The notes beneath the pieces are model-generated. The model did not search any database. It was not told the origin of the DNA and was given only the letters and a program-made list of their open reading frames with translations. Below, piece after piece: positions 45,475 through 57,938 of a stretch of DNA of 64,000 bases. The DNA is from Paenibacillus cymbidii (lineage in GTDB: Bacteria; Bacillota; Bacilli; Paenibacillales; NBRC-103111), in the NCBI RefSeq assembly GCF_004764705.1, contig NZ_SHLX01000003.1, positions 310,001-374,000 on the forward strand. Reading direction: 5' to 3'. The translations under genes were made by a program, and so were the position numbers. Every line of letters starts with the position of its first letter. The first letter of the stretch is position 1.

Positions 45475-46656
45475 TTGTACGGAGCGCCTTTATCGCCGCG
45501 TGCCCGCAAAATGATGCTGCTCGGATCCGGCGAGCTCGGCAAAGAAGTCATTATCGAGGCGCAGCGTCTCGGCATCGAAACGATTGCGGTCGACCGGTAT
45601 GCGAACGCACCGGCCATGCAGGTGGCGCATCGCTCGCATGTCATCGACATGCTGGATGCGGCCGCGCTGCGCGAGGTAATCGAGACGGAGCGGCCCGACT
45701 GGATCGTGCCGGAGATCGAGGCGATCGCCACGGATGAGCTCGTGAAGCTGGAGCGGGAAGGCTTCCGCGTCATTCCGACGGCGAACGCGTCGCGTCTGAC
45801 GATGGATCGCGAGGGCATCCGCCGGCTGGCGGCGGAAACGCTTGGGCTGCCGACCGCGAAGTATGCGTTCGCCGACAGTTTGGACGAGCTGCGGCAGGCC
45901 ATTGCCGAGGTAGGATTGCCTTGTGTGATCAAGCCGATCATGAGTTCCTCAGGCAAAGGGCAAAGCGTCTGCCGGACGGAAGCCGACATCGACGCTTGTT
46001 GGGCGTATGCGATGGAAGGAGGGCGCGCGAACAAGGGGCGGGTGATCGCCGAAGCGTTCATTTCGTTCGAGTCGGAAATTACGCTGCTGACGGTGCGATC
46101 CGTATCGGGCACGACGTTCTGCGCGCCGATCGGGCACGTGCAGAAGGACGGCGATTACATCGAGTCATGGCAGCCGCATCATATGAGCGAAGCGCAGATC
46201 GCGGAGTCGCAGCGCATCGCGCGCACGGTCACCGACGCGCTGGGCGGGTACGGCATTTACGGCGTGGAGCTGTTCCTCGGCAAGGACACGGTTTATTTCA
46301 GCGAGGTGTCGCCGCGTCCGCACGATACCGGGCTGGTGACGCTCGTCAGCCAGGACTTGTCCGAGTTTGCGCTGCATGTGCGCGCGGTGCTCGGCTTGCC
46401 GATTCCTGCGATCCGCCAGGTGTCGCCGGGCGCGACGCGGACGTTGAAGGCGTGGGAGCAGCGCAGCGATTACCGGATCGCCGGCATCCAAGAGGCGCTG
46501 GCTGTGCCGTATACGCAAGTGCGCATCTTCGGCAAGCCGGAGACGCGCCATGGGCGGCGAATGGCGGTGGCGCTCAGCACGGCGGACAGCGTCGAGCAGG
46601 CTCGCGAACAGGCGGAGCGGGCCGTTTCGGCGCTGCGCGTCGAATACGGCGAGTAG
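45475..46656 (+). CDS. purT: Formate-dependent GAR transformylase PurT
   Basis: 393 residues. ATP-grasp enzyme that makes formyl-glycinamide ribonucleotide from GAR, formate and ATP in purine synthesis. Diagnostic blocks: [100 protein letters not shown]. The TTG at 45475 is chosen because AAAGGGAG ends 9 bases before it and the protein then aligns with the E. coli N-terminus. GTTCAAAATATGAAC at 45432-45446 is an imperfect inverted repeat in front and might be a regulatory site; it is not a clear PurR box. Confidence 0.94.
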   Translation: MYGAPLSPRARKMMLLGSGELGKEVIIEAQRLGIETIAVDRYANAPAMQVAHRSHVIDMLDAAALREVIETERPDWIVPEIEAIATDELVKLEREGFRVIPTANASRLTMDREGIRRLAAETLGLPTAKYAFADSLDELRQAIAEVGLPCVIKPIMSSSGKGQSVCRTEADIDACWAYAMEGGRANKGRVIAEAFISFESEITLLTVRSVSGTTFCAPIGHVQKDGDYIESWQPHHMSEAQIAESQRIARTVTDALGGYGIYGVELFLGKDTVYFSEVSPRPHDTGLVTLVSQDLSEFALHVRAVLGLPIPAIRQVSPGATRTLKAWEQRSDYRIAGIQEALAVPYTQVRIFGKPETRHGRRMAVALSTADSVEQAREQAERAVSALRVEYGE

Positions 46657-46704
46657 GGGGCGAGTCGCGGCGCTTACCGGACGAACGCTTCTGCGCCGGG
46701 GCTC

Positions 46705-46898
46705 GGAATAGGCCATGTTATATTGGCTATTCCGCTAAGAACGGCCCGTCGCAACGAAATAGCCAGTAATTTCGCTGGCTATTCGACGAAAACGTTCGAT
46801 TGTGAACGGTTTGGTCTGCAATAGCCAGTGTTTTCACCGGTTATTTTTGGATCAGTGGACGGTTTGGCGGGAATAAGCCATTTTTCATGGGCTATTTC
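46705..46898. repeat. A-B-B-A hairpin element (copy 5)
   Basis: A 46705-46733 (GGAATAGGCCA/TGGCTATTCC), B 46756-46784, B 46820-46845 (AATAGCCAGTG/CACCGGTTATT), A 46871-46898. Start-to-start spacing is 51, 62 and 52 bases. Between the convergent purT and mtnA genes. Confidence 0.88.
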
Positions 46899-46930
46899 GG
46901 TTGAGGGGCACGGCCCTCTCGCAACTGGCA

Positions 46931-46984
46931 ACAAAGCAAAGGCTCCCCCGGGAACAGTCCCGGCGGGAGCCTTTGCTTTGTGTT
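46931..46984. terminator. Strong bidirectional terminator
   Basis: ACAAAGCAAAGGCTCCC pairs with GGGAGCCTTTGCTTTGT, and an inner CCGGGA/TCCCGG closes a 4-base loop. A- and T-rich flanks allow termination of both purT and mtnA transcripts. Confidence 0.88.
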
Positions 46985-46994
46985 TGTGCCTGCG

Positions 46995-48095
46995 TTACGC
47001 GAACAACGCGGCCAAACTGTCGGTGTACGGCGCGCGAACGATGCCTTTTTCGGTGATGATGGCCGTGACGTATTCGTGCGGCGTCACGTCGAACGCCGGG
47101 TTGTACACTTTGACGCCGCGCGGCGCCGTCCGTTTGCCGAACCCTTGCGTCACTTCGTCCTCGTGCCGCTCCTCGATCGGAATTTCCGCGCCGGTCGGCG
47201 TGTCCAGGTCGATCGTCGACAGCGGGCACGCCACGTAGAACGGGATGCCGTGCGCCTTGGCCAGCACGGCGACGCCGTACGTGCCGATCTTGTTGGCGAC
47301 GTCGCCGTTGGCGGCGACCCGGTCAGTGCCGACGATGACGGCTTGCACCCAGCCTTTGGCCATCACCATCGCCGCCATGTTGTCGCAGATGAGCGTCACG
47401 TCGACGCCGGCCTGCTGCAGCTCGAACGCGGTCAGCCGCGCGCCTTGCAGCACCGGCCGCGTTTCGTCGGCGAACACTTTCAGCGCGATGCCTTGCTCCT
47501 GCGCAACGTAGAACGGCGCCAGCGCCGTGCCGTACTTCGCTGTGGCGAGGCCGCCGGCATTGCAGTGCGTCAGCACGCCCATGCCGCTTTCGAACAGCGT
47601 CAGCGCATGTTCGCCGATCAGCCGGCACGTCGTTTCGTCCTCCGCCTGGATCAGCTTCGCTTCTTCGAGCAGCGCCAGCTTCATCGCTTCCAGATTGCCG
47701 CCGGCCGCGGCCAATTCATGCGCCCGCGCTTTCATCCGGTCGAGCGCCCAGAATAAATTGACGGCCGTCGGCCGCGACGTAGCCAAATAAGCGGCGACCC
47801 GCTCCGTTTCGGCGGCGAGTCCCGCCGGACTGGCCGCTTCCTCGCCGGCGCCGCAGCCGCGAATGCCCAAATATACGCCGAAGGCGGCGGAAATGCCGAT
47901 CGCCGGCGCCCCGCGCACCTTCAGCGCGCGAATGCCGTCCCAGACGTCTTCGGCCGTCGTCAGCCGCAGGTATACGATCTCCTCCGGCAGCAGCCGCTGG
48001 TCGAGCATTTCCAGGTGGTCGCCGTTCCAGCGAACGGACTGCAGCGCTTCCTGCGGCGCGCCTATACGTGCGTCGACGCCCGTTTGCCCGCTCAT
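46995..48095 (-). CDS. mtnA: Methylthioribose-1-phosphate isomerase MtnA
   Basis: 366 residues. Converts 5-methylthioribose-1-phosphate to methylthioribulose-1-phosphate in the methionine salvage pathway. Family blocks: [34 protein letters not shown], the catalytic cysteine in [12 protein letters not shown], and the catalytic aspartate in [23 protein letters not shown] 48095 overlaps the mtnK stop codon by four bases, so the two genes are coupled; GAAGGTG inside mtnK is the ribosome site. Confidence 0.95.
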   Translation of the reverse strand: MSGQTGVDARIGAPQEALQSVRWNGDHLEMLDQRLLPEEIVYLRLTTAEDVWDGIRALKVRGAPAIGISAAFGVYLGIRGCGAGEEAASPAGLAAETERVAAYLATSRPTAVNLFWALDRMKARAHELAAAGGNLEAMKLALLEEAKLIQAEDETTCRLIGEHALTLFESGMGVLTHCNAGGLATAKYGTALAPFYVAQEQGIALKVFADETRPVLQGARLTAFELQQAGVDVTLICDNMAAMVMAKGWVQAVIVGTDRVAANGDVANKIGTYGVAVLAKAHGIPFYVACPLSTIDLDTPTGAEIPIEERHEDEVTQGFGKRTAPRGVKVYNPAFDVTPHEYVTAIITEKGIVRAPYTDSLAALFA

Positions 48096-49294
48096 ACGAA
48101 CACCTTCGCCGCTTCGATCGCGTCGTCGATCGAAACCGCATGGCGTCCCCGCTTGATAAGCGCTTTGCCGACGGCCAGCGCGTTCCGCTCCGCCCGGGCG
48201 CGCACGTCGGCGTCCGGAATCGTGCGGATGTCGGCGACATGAGCCAGGCCGACGATGCGGCGCACCATTTTGCAGCCGGCGAAACCGATGGAATCTTTCA
48301 GCACTTGCGCGAGATAGTGTTCCTTGTAGCCGGGTGCCGCCGCCAGCGGATCGATTGCCTTCTCGTCCCACAGCGCCGCAAACTCGCGGGCAAACGTCGT
48401 CCACACGTCGCGCACGGTGTGCAGCAAGAACTCGCGGTAGTCGCGGCGATGGCCGGCGTCTTGAATCCAGCCGTCCTGGCTGACGTAACTCAGCAGCAGG
48501 TTGGCGATGACGGCGCCGATATCGAAGCCCATCGGGCCGAAATAGGCGAATTCCGGGTCGATGACCTTGGTCGAAACCGGCGTCACGAAGATACTCCCCG
48601 TGTGCAAGTCGCCATGAAGCAGCGCCTGCGCCTGGGTAAGAAATTTCTCCCGCAGCAGCGCCACTTCCAGATGCAGCTCGCCGTCGGTCCACAGCGCTTC
48701 CGCATCGGGCCGAATCGCTTCGTCGAAATCGTTCGTATCGGCGTTGCGGTACGGATGATCGAAAATGAGGTCCTCCGTAATTTTGCACAGCTCCGGATTG
48801 AGGAAACGGCCGACGAGCAGCTTCTTCTCCTGCTGGTTCATGCCGAGGTCGGACGTGCCGAACAGCGTCTGCGCCAGAAAACGGCCGATATGGCCGGCGA
48901 ACAGCGGGTATTCCGTACCGCCGATCAATCCTTTGCGCATGATGACGTGGTCGCTCAAATCTTCCATGACGGTCAGTGCGAGATCGGGGTCGTAGTTATA
49001 TACGGTCGGGACCAGATCCGGGCAGAACGAAGACTGGGTGCGCAGCGCTTCGCTTTCGATGCGGGCGCGATCGAGCGTGAGCGGCCACGACTCGCCGACA
49101 ACTTTGGCGTAAGGCAGCGCCTGCTTCATGATGACGCTTCGTCCGCTCGTGCGGTCCGTAATATGAAACACCAAATTGAGATTGCCGTCCCCGATTTCAT
49201 GCGAGACAAGTTCCGAGCCGTCCGGAAAAAGGCCCGGCAACGCTTGCGCATAACGAATGGCCTGCTCCTCGGACAAGGGATGATAGTGAGACAT
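48092..49294 (-). CDS. mtnK: Methylthioribose kinase MtnK
   Basis: 400 residues, aminoglycoside-phosphotransferase-like kinase that phosphorylates 5-methylthioribose on O1, the step before MtnA. Catalytic loop [13 protein letters not shown], metal-binding [17 protein letters not shown]-terminal [17 protein letters not shown]. Start after GCAGGAGGTATCCC. First gene of a two-gene unit. Many Bacillales place a SAM riboswitch before this gene; I found no S-box-like fold in the 226-bp upstream region. A weak promoter (TTCCAT-N17-TATACT, minus strand, 49383-49355) is possible. Confidence 0.95.
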   Translation of the reverse strand: MSHYHPLSEEQAIRYAQALPGLFPDGSELVSHEIGDGNLNLVFHITDRTSGRSVIMKQALPYAKVVGESWPLTLDRARIESEALRTQSSFCPDLVPTVYNYDPDLALTVMEDLSDHVIMRKGLIGGTEYPLFAGHIGRFLAQTLFGTSDLGMNQQEKKLLVGRFLNPELCKITEDLIFDHPYRNADTNDFDEAIRPDAEALWTDGELHLEVALLREKFLTQAQALLHGDLHTGSIFVTPVSTKVIDPEFAYFGPMGFDIGAVIANLLLSYVSQDGWIQDAGHRRDYREFLLHTVRDVWTTFAREFAALWDEKAIDPLAAAPGYKEHYLAQVLKDSIGFAGCKMVRRIVGLAHVADIRTIPDADVRARAERNALAVGKALIKRGRHAVSIDDAIEAAKVFV

Positions 49295-49520
49295 GGGATA
49301 CCTCCTGCATATGGGCGCTGACGTCCGGCGCCGCTTTTCGGAAATCTACCCCCTAGTATAAGCCAAAAGAACGCGGCATGGAATAGCGGCGGACGGGAGC
49401 CCGCTATTTGCGGCAAATTTACAAGAACTCCACATTCCTTTCGTTTTACGTTAACAATCGGAGGGTAAAGTGTAGGGAGAAGCAGCGAAGAGGCTGCAGT
49501 GCGAACGGAGGGGACGGACG

Positions 49521-49718
49521 ATGGCAAATGCATGGCGGACGTGGTTCAAAGTGTTGTATGCGGCGGTTTGCATCGTGCTCGTGTTGTATGTATTCCAGGT
49601 GGTCAATCGCGGCGGCGGCGAGGGCGGAAGCAGCCTGCATCCGGCGGCCGTTCACCATCCGAACCCGATGCAAGTGAACGAGAAGCAGCTGGCCCGGTTG
49701 ACTTCCGCTAACCCCTAA
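49521..49718 (+). CDS. Small single-pass membrane protein
   Basis: 65 residues. One membrane helix at about 9-28 (FKVLYAAVCIVLVLYVFQVV) followed by a Gly-rich and His/Pro-rich tail. ACGGAGGGGACGGACG before the ATG is a strong ribosome site, which supports a real gene despite the size. Function not recognised. Confidence 0.65.
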   Translation: MANAWRTWFKVLYAAVCIVLVLYVFQVVNRGGGEGGSSLHPAAVHHPNPMQVNEKQLARLTSANP

Positions 49719-49822
49719 ACGCCGTACGGCGCAGGCGCCGTCTCGAGAAACGATTCGGCGATCGGCATGCTGCCGGCCGCGAATCGGCTGAAGACGGCGC
49801 CCGTCGTATGCCGCGGCGGTCG

Positions 49823-50014
49823 TTAGACGTGGTCTTGCCGGTGTCCGTACCGATGCTGGTGCCGGTGCTGGGCCAAATCGATGGCGCCCAGCACGATGTG
49901 GGCGACGCCGAAGCCGATTGCGGCCGTTGCCGCCATCGGGTATTTTCCGCGGAACGCGGCTCCCGTTGCCGTAACGGCCGTGCCGAGTACGGCGGGGACT
50001 AGTCCTTCTCGCAT
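49823..50014 (-). CDS. Small hydrophobic protein with His-rich tail
   Basis: 63 residues: two hydrophobic segments (LVPAVLGTAVTATGAAF and AATAAIGFGVAHIVLGAI) and a histidine/glutamine-rich end (QHRHQHRYGHRQ). GAGGTGATTGCAATC precedes ATG 50014. No family recognised. The tail could bind metal, but that is speculation. Confidence 0.6.
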   Translation of the reverse strand: MREGLVPAVLGTAVTATGAAFRGKYPMAATAAIGFGVAHIVLGAIDLAQHRHQHRYGHRQDHV

Positions 50015-50169
50015 GATTGCAATCACCTCGCTTGGAATGGTGGAGAACGATTTTAGGATGAAATGATGCTCCCCTTTATATGCAAGCCAATGTTTGCCCA
50101 GTGCCGGATCGGTTGAAAACAACCGCCTTCCGCCTCTATAATGAAGCCAGGAAACGGAGGCGGCGGAAC

Positions 50170-50745
50170 GTGAGCAAGGAAAGCATCGCTTTGAAGGAAT
50201 GGGCGGCGGCCATTCAGGCGCTGGAAACGGGAGAACAGATCCTCATCATGCGCAAAGGCGGCATCATTGAGGAAACGCGGGATTTCGAGCTGCAAAGCCA
50301 CTCGTTCTTCTTGTATCCAACGTACGAGCACCAGAAGAAAGAGCTGTTCAAGGAGCCGTGGCAAGCGCTGGTGGACCGGTCGATGGCGAACTGGTCGCCG
50401 GACGGGCAGGAAGTCGACGTGACCTGCTTCGCCGAAGCGGTCTGCGATTGGGAAGTGTCGAGCCAGGAGGAACTGGAGAAGCTGCGCGATTTTCACGTCT
50501 GGAACGATACGTTCGCCAGCGAACGGCTCCGGTGGAAACGAACGAAGCCGCTTCACGTCATTTTGCTTCGGGTTTACAAGCTGGCAGAGCCGCAGCGGAT
50601 CCGGATCAAGCCGGACTACGCCGGCTGCAAGTCATGGATCGGACTGCAAGGAGTCGACGAGTCGGCGCCGCGCACGCCGGTGCTGAGCGACGACCGGTTT
50701 GCCGAACGCTGCGAGCAGGTTCGCCGCGTATTGTCATCGGAATAG
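50170..50745 (+). CDS. DUF1802 family protein
   Basis: 191 residues from GTG 50170, which follows GGAGGCGGCGGAAC. Features: ALKEWAAAIQALETGEQILI, MRKGGIIEETRDFELQSHSF, LYPTYEHQKKELFKE, and LLRVYKLAEPQRIRIKPDYA. These match DUF1802, a family without known activity; the PTYEHQ and IxLRKGGI-type blocks are its most conserved parts. Monocistronic, with a terminator 43 bases after the stop. Confidence 0.82.
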   Translation: MSKESIALKEWAAAIQALETGEQILIMRKGGIIEETRDFELQSHSFFLYPTYEHQKKELFKEPWQALVDRSMANWSPDGQEVDVTCFAEAVCDWEVSSQEELEKLRDFHVWNDTFASERLRWKRTKPLHVILLRVYKLAEPQRIRIKPDYAGCKSWIGLQGVDESAPRTPVLSDDRFAERCEQVRRVLSSE

Positions 50746-50788
50746 AGCGGAGAAGAACACGCCAATCGATCGCGTAATCGACAGCGCG

Positions 50789-50810
50789 CCTCGTCATGCG
50801 AGGTTTTTTT
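50789..50810 (+). terminator. Rho-independent terminator
   Basis: CCTCG-TCATG-CGAGG stem-loop followed by seven T. It serves the DUF1802 gene. Confidence 0.88.
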
Positions 50811-50938
50811 GCCGTAGCCTATAGGATTGATAAATTTCGGGGCTGGGGCAGGATGTTGCGGGCGTACTCGCGCGCTGTTGCAAGAAGCCTATCTTGGCGA
50901 GCCGCCCCCTTAGTGGCCCGATTATTGCTGGCCAACCC

Positions 50939-51105
50939 AAACAGCCCATGAAAAATGGCCTATTGCCCCTAACGCCCGGCCCGCCTGCAATAGCCAGTGA
51001 AAACACTGGTTATTTGCCCCAGATCGCCTTCCAATAGGTACTTCAAGCGAAATAGCCAATGATTTCACTGGTTATTTTGTATGGCAAGAAAACATGGCCT
51101 ATTTT
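50939..51105. repeat. A-B-B-A hairpin element (copy 6, shortened right end)
   Basis: A 50939-50964, B 50989-51015 (AATAGCCAGTG/CACTGGTTATT), B 51050-51077, and the right arm of A at about 51094-51105 (ATGGCCTATTTT). The B-to-A gap of about 25 bases seen in other copies is missing. This copy lies between co-directional genes, about 95 bases upstream of the suf promoter. The rest of the 529-bp gap holds the DUF1802 terminator and the suf promoter; 50811-50938 shows nothing. Confidence 0.82.
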
Positions 51106-51200
51106 AGCAAGGAGTTAGTTGGCCGATGGGGGAATGGCGCGGATGAAGACCGTTATAAACTTTTCTTATTTCCAGCTTCGGGTTATAATAAAATATAGAA

Positions 51201-51238
51201 TTGAGAATCATTGATAATCAGTTTATAATGATTCTTAA
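51201..51238 (+). promoter_or_regulatory. suf promoter with PerR/Fur-like operator
   Basis: TTGAGA (51201-51206), 17-base spacer, TATAAT (51224-51229): a strong sigma-A promoter. TTGAGAATCATT (51201-51212) and AATGATTCTTAA (51227-51238) form an inverted repeat across it. TTATAATGATTCTTA (51223-51237) matches the PerR box TTATAATNATTATAA at all but two of its defined positions and also resembles a Fur box. Binding would cover the -10. Control of suf by iron or peroxide is inferred. Confidence 0.65.
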
Positions 51239-51274
51239 GAAAAACTTATTCGAACGGATCTGGAGGGCTCCCCG

Positions 51275-52063
51275 ATGACACAAGCTTCAACATTGAAGAT
51301 AGATGGTCTTAAGGCGACTATCGAAGGCAAGGAAATTTTGAAAGGCCTCGACCTGCAAATAAACGGAGGCGAAGTGCACGCAGTGATGGGGCCGAACGGC
51401 ACCGGCAAAAGTACGCTCGCTTCCGCGCTGATGGGGCATCCGAAATACGTGGTGACCGAAGGCAGCGTGACCCTGAACGGCGATGACGTGCTGGAGATGG
51501 CGGTGGACGAGCGCGCCCGGGCCGGTCTGTTCCTGGCGATGCAGTATCCGAGCGAAATCAGCGGCGTCACCAACTCCGACTTCCTGCGCAGCGCCATCAA
51601 CGCGCGCCGCGGCGAAGGCAACGAAATTTCGCTGATCAAATTCATCCGCCAGATGGAAGCGAAGATGAAGACGCTCGAAATGAATACCGAGTTCGCCCAT
51701 CGTTATTTGAACGAAGGTTTCTCCGGCGGCGAAAAGAAGCGCAACGAAATTTTGCAAATGCTGCTGCTGGAGCCGAAATTCGTCATTCTCGACGAAATCG
51801 ATTCCGGTCTTGACATCGACGCGCTGCGCATTGTCGCCGAAGGTGTCAACTCGCTGCGTTCGCCGGAACGAGGTTTCCTGATTATTACCCACTATCAGCG
51901 CCTGCTGAATTATATCAAGCCCGATTTCGTCCACGTCATGATGCAGGGCCGCATCGTCAAATCCGGCGGTCCCGAGTTGGCCGAACGCCTGGAAAGCGAA
52001 GGCTACGACTGGGTGAAGGATGAGCTGGGCATCGTCGACGAAACCGTAGGACAAGGCGCGTAG
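51275..52063 (+). CDS. sufC: SufC, Fe-S assembly ATPase
   Basis: 262 residues, ABC-type ATPase. Walker A GPNGTGKST, signature FSGGEKKRNEILQM, Walker B FVILDEIDSGLDID, switch His in ITHYQR. Powers the SufBCD scaffold. First gene of sufCDSUB; GGAGGGCTCCCCG precedes the ATG. Confidence 0.96.
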   Translation: MTQASTLKIDGLKATIEGKEILKGLDLQINGGEVHAVMGPNGTGKSTLASALMGHPKYVVTEGSVTLNGDDVLEMAVDERARAGLFLAMQYPSEISGVTNSDFLRSAINARRGEGNEISLIKFIRQMEAKMKTLEMNTEFAHRYLNEGFSGGEKKRNEILQMLLLEPKFVILDEIDSGLDIDALRIVAEGVNSLRSPERGFLIITHYQRLLNYIKPDFVHVMMQGRIVKSGGPELAERLESEGYDWVKDELGIVDETVGQGA

Positions 52064-52126
52064 TCGTTCGAAGGCCGGGCGAACGCCGCGGCATTTCGGG
52101 CACGCGTGATAGGGGAGGATTTCCAA

Positions 52127-55072
<2,946 letters not shown>

Positions 55073-55119
55073 TTATCGATTCCATCATGCAAGTCAACCG
55101 ATTGAAAGGGGGATTCACC

Positions 55120-56517
55120 ATGGCCAAACAAATGCCGGATCTCGAAGAGTACAAGTATGGCTTTCGCGACGAGCATCAAGCCATCTTCCGCAGCGGCAAA
55201 GGGCTGACGGCGGAAATCGTGACCGAAATTTCGCGGATGAAGAACGAGCCGCAGTGGATGCTTGATTTTCGCCTGAAGTCGTTGGAGCAGTTTTTCAAAA
55301 TGCCGATGCCGAAGTGGGGCGGCAATATGGACGATCTGGACTTCAATGACATCCAGTACTACGTCAAGCCGTCGGAGAAGCAAGGAAAAACGTGGGAAGA
55401 AGTACCGTCCGAAATCAAGGAGACGTTTGACAAGCTGGGCATTCCGGAGGCGGAGCAGAAGTTCCTCGCCGGCGTATCCGCCCAGTACGAGTCGGAAGTC
55501 GTTTACCACAGCATGCAGAAGGACCTCGAGGAGCAGGGCGTCATTTTTACCGATACGGATACGGCGCTGCGCGAGCATCCCGAGCTGTTCCGCGAATATT
55601 TCGGCACCGTCGTGCCGCCGAGCGACAACAAGTTCGCCGCGCTGAACAGCGCCGTCTGGTCCGGCGGCAGCTTCATCTACGTGCCGAAAGGCGTGAAGTG
55701 CGAGGTGCCGCTGCAGGCGTATTTCCGCATCAACTCGGAAAATATGGGCCAATTCGAGCGCACGCTCATCATCACCGACGAAGACAGCTTCGTGCACTAC
55801 GTCGAAGGTTGTACGGCGCCGATCTACAGCACGAACTCGCTGCATAGCGCCGTCGTCGAAATCATTTGCCGCAAAAACTCGCGCGCCCGCTACACCACGA
55901 TCCAGAACTGGGCGCCGAACATTTACAACCTCGTGACGAAGCGAGCCGTCGCCGAAGAGAATGCCACGATGGAGTGGGTCGACGGCAACATCGGCTCGAA
56001 GCTGACGATGAAGTATCCGGCTGTTATCTTGAAAGGCCGCGGCGCCAAAGGCATGGTGCTTTCGATCGCCGTCGCCGGCAAAGGCCAGCACCAGGACGCC
56101 GGTGCAAAGATGATCCATCTGGCGCCGGACACGACTTCGACGATCGTCTCCAAGTCGATCAGCAAGCACGGCGGCAAAGTGACTTACCGCGGGCTCGCCT
56201 CGTTCGGCCGCAATTCGCAAGGCTCGAAGGCGAACATCAAGTGCGATACGCTGATTATGGATAACCAATCGACGTCGGACACGATTCCGTACAACGAAAT
56301 CATGAACGACAACATTACGCTGGAACACGAAGCGACCGTGTCGAAGGTGTCCGAGGATCAGCTGTTCTATTTGATGAGCCGCGGCTTGACGGAAGCGGAA
56401 GCGACGCAAATGATCGTCATGGGCTTTATCGAGCCGTTTACGAAGGAACTGCCGATGGAATATGCGGTCGAGATGAATCGGTTGATCAAGTTCGAAATGG
56501 AAGGATCTATTGGTTAA
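55120..56517 (+). CDS. sufB: SufB, Fe-S scaffold component
   Basis: 465 residues, the usual SufB length. Blocks: [94 protein letters not shown], and [15 protein letters not shown] C-terminus. AAAGGGGG precedes ATG 55120. Last gene of the operon; a terminator follows at 56541. Confidence 0.96.
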   Translation: MAKQMPDLEEYKYGFRDEHQAIFRSGKGLTAEIVTEISRMKNEPQWMLDFRLKSLEQFFKMPMPKWGGNMDDLDFNDIQYYVKPSEKQGKTWEEVPSEIKETFDKLGIPEAEQKFLAGVSAQYESEVVYHSMQKDLEEQGVIFTDTDTALREHPELFREYFGTVVPPSDNKFAALNSAVWSGGSFIYVPKGVKCEVPLQAYFRINSENMGQFERTLIITDEDSFVHYVEGCTAPIYSTNSLHSAVVEIICRKNSRARYTTIQNWAPNIYNLVTKRAVAEENATMEWVDGNIGSKLTMKYPAVILKGRGAKGMVLSIAVAGKGQHQDAGAKMIHLAPDTTSTIVSKSISKHGGKVTYRGLASFGRNSQGSKANIKCDTLIMDNQSTSDTIPYNEIMNDNITLEHEATVSKVSEDQLFYLMSRGLTEAEATQMIVMGFIEPFTKELPMEYAVEMNRLIKFEMEGSIG

Positions 56518-56540
56518 CCCCAACATTATCCTTTGATTAC

Positions 56541-56603
56541 AAATACGTGTCCGTGATGACTTTGGCGCTCGCATGCCCAAGTCGCCGGGACACGTATTTT
56601 TGT
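56541..56603 (+). terminator. Terminator of the suf operon
   Basis: Outer arms AAATACGTGTCC and GGACACGTATTT around a 35-base loop with its own GGCG/CGCC pairing; a T5 run is followed by GT. Confidence 0.8.
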
Positions 56604-56755
56604 ATTGGAATTCGATGCCAAGCCGCGCCCGAGACGACAAAGTTTGGCACCGCCGTCGTGCGCATAGGCACCGCTTCGTTTTCTCATCCTATGGAACAGG
56701 TTCGATCGTTGTTTAACGTTACCGAAACGTCCATCCATAAGGAGCGAAGTTCATC

Positions 56756-57916
56756 ATGCCTACTGTCAAACATACCGCCGCCGGAGCCGCGCTGCTGCTG
56801 TCGGTATCGCTTTCGCTGACCGCCTGCGGCACCAAACATAATGCCGGAACCGGCGCCCAGACGCGCCAGCAATCGCTGAGCGGGACGCAGGCCGGAGCCC
56901 GGCCGAACCCGAGCGCCTCCGCAGGGCCGCGCATCCTGTCAATGACGACGGACGACAAGGTCGACTTCCGTTCCGACGGTTCGGCCGCCTTGGCCGTTAC
57001 GACGCGTGACGGCAAAGATTACGTGCAAGCGAATCAATTGCTGGATACGCTCGGCTTTCAGCACAGCTGGGACGCGGCGGCGCACAAGCTGCGTTTCGGC
57101 GACAACGATGCGGCATTCGAATTGAGCATGGACGCGCGGTCCGCGCGCAAGGAAGGCCGTACGGTGCCGCTGGCCGAGGCACCGATCCTGATCGGCGACA
57201 AGCCGTACTTGCCGGTATCGGCCGTCGACGAACTGTTGAACGACGACATCACGTTTTCGGTGCGCGAGCAGCAATTCATCCTGCATCCGACGGCGAAACA
57301 AACGACGATGGATCGCGATGCGGGGAGCAGCGGCGCCGGAAGCGGCGGGACAAACGGCTTCGCCGACGATCCGGCCGATCCGGTCAAAGCGAAGCCAAAC
57401 CATCAAGCCAATCAAACCGGCAGCAGCAAAAAAAACGTGTCGACGGTCATGCCGAGAGCGCTGCAGCACGCGGCCCAAAGCCCCTTCGGCAACGAAGCGC
57501 TGCCTGCCGCGGCAAGCTCCAAAACGATCGGCGACCTGATCGATTACGCCAAACGGTATTTGGGCGTCAAGTACGAATTCGGCGCTGCGCCGTATTCCGA
57601 ATCGGGCGCGTTCGATTGCTCCTCGTTTACGGGCCATGTGTTTGATAAATTCGGCGTCGACCTGCCGCGAACGGCGCGCGAGCAGGCGACGAAAGGGCAA
57701 AGCGTCAGCAAGTCGAGCCTGCGGGTGGGCGATCTTGTCTTTTTCAACATTCCGGGACGGTTCCGCAACAACCATACGGTCGGTCATGTGGGGATCTATC
57801 TGGGGGACCAAAAAATGATCGACGCCGATACGAAGCCGAAGGACGGGGTGCAAATATCCGATTTGTCCAAGCCGTTCTGGATCGACAATTACTTGAGCGC
57901 CAGACGCGTGCTGTAA
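56756..57916 (+). CDS. NlpC/P60 peptidase lipoprotein with copper-amine-oxidase-N-like domain
   Basis: 386 residues. Lipoprotein signal with lipobox LTAC (C24). Residues 60-185 resemble the beta-stalk domain found in Paenibacillus wall proteins (YVQANQLLDTLGFQHSWDAA, PYLPVSAVDELL). A Ser/Gly/Asn-rich linker follows, then NlpC/P60 at about 258-386: catalytic C288 (FDCSSF), H344 (VGHVGIYLG). The third position, usually His in IHAS, is D356 (MIDADT). Expected to cut stem-peptide cross-bridges outside the membrane. Start after AAGGAGCGAAGTTCATC. Confidence 0.87.
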   Translation: MPTVKHTAAGAALLLSVSLSLTACGTKHNAGTGAQTRQQSLSGTQAGARPNPSASAGPRILSMTTDDKVDFRSDGSAALAVTTRDGKDYVQANQLLDTLGFQHSWDAAAHKLRFGDNDAAFELSMDARSARKEGRTVPLAEAPILIGDKPYLPVSAVDELLNDDITFSVREQQFILHPTAKQTTMDRDAGSSGAGSGGTNGFADDPADPVKAKPNHQANQTGSSKKNVSTVMPRALQHAAQSPFGNEALPAAASSKTIGDLIDYAKRYLGVKYEFGAAPYSESGAFDCSSFTGHVFDKFGVDLPRTAREQATKGQSVSKSSLRVGDLVFFNIPGRFRNNHTVGHVGIYLGDQKMIDADTKPKDGVQISDLSKPFWIDNYLSARRVL

Positions 57917-57938
57917 CGAGTAGGTCAGGGCCCGCCCG

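Noticed and set aside
46995..48788. 597-codon frame running through mtnA into mtnK
   Set aside because: Only the part from 48095 down encodes MtnA; the upstream extension is an out-of-frame shadow of mtnK, which has its own strong start and motifs.
49295..49520. SAM riboswitch (S-box) upstream of mtnK
   Set aside because: I looked for the S-box core stems and conserved junctions and did not find them; only a weak promoter-like pair is visible.
56641..56755. c-di-AMP (ydaO-type) riboswitch before the NlpC/P60 gene
   Set aside because: Such genes often carry it, but the conserved riboswitch core sequences are absent here.
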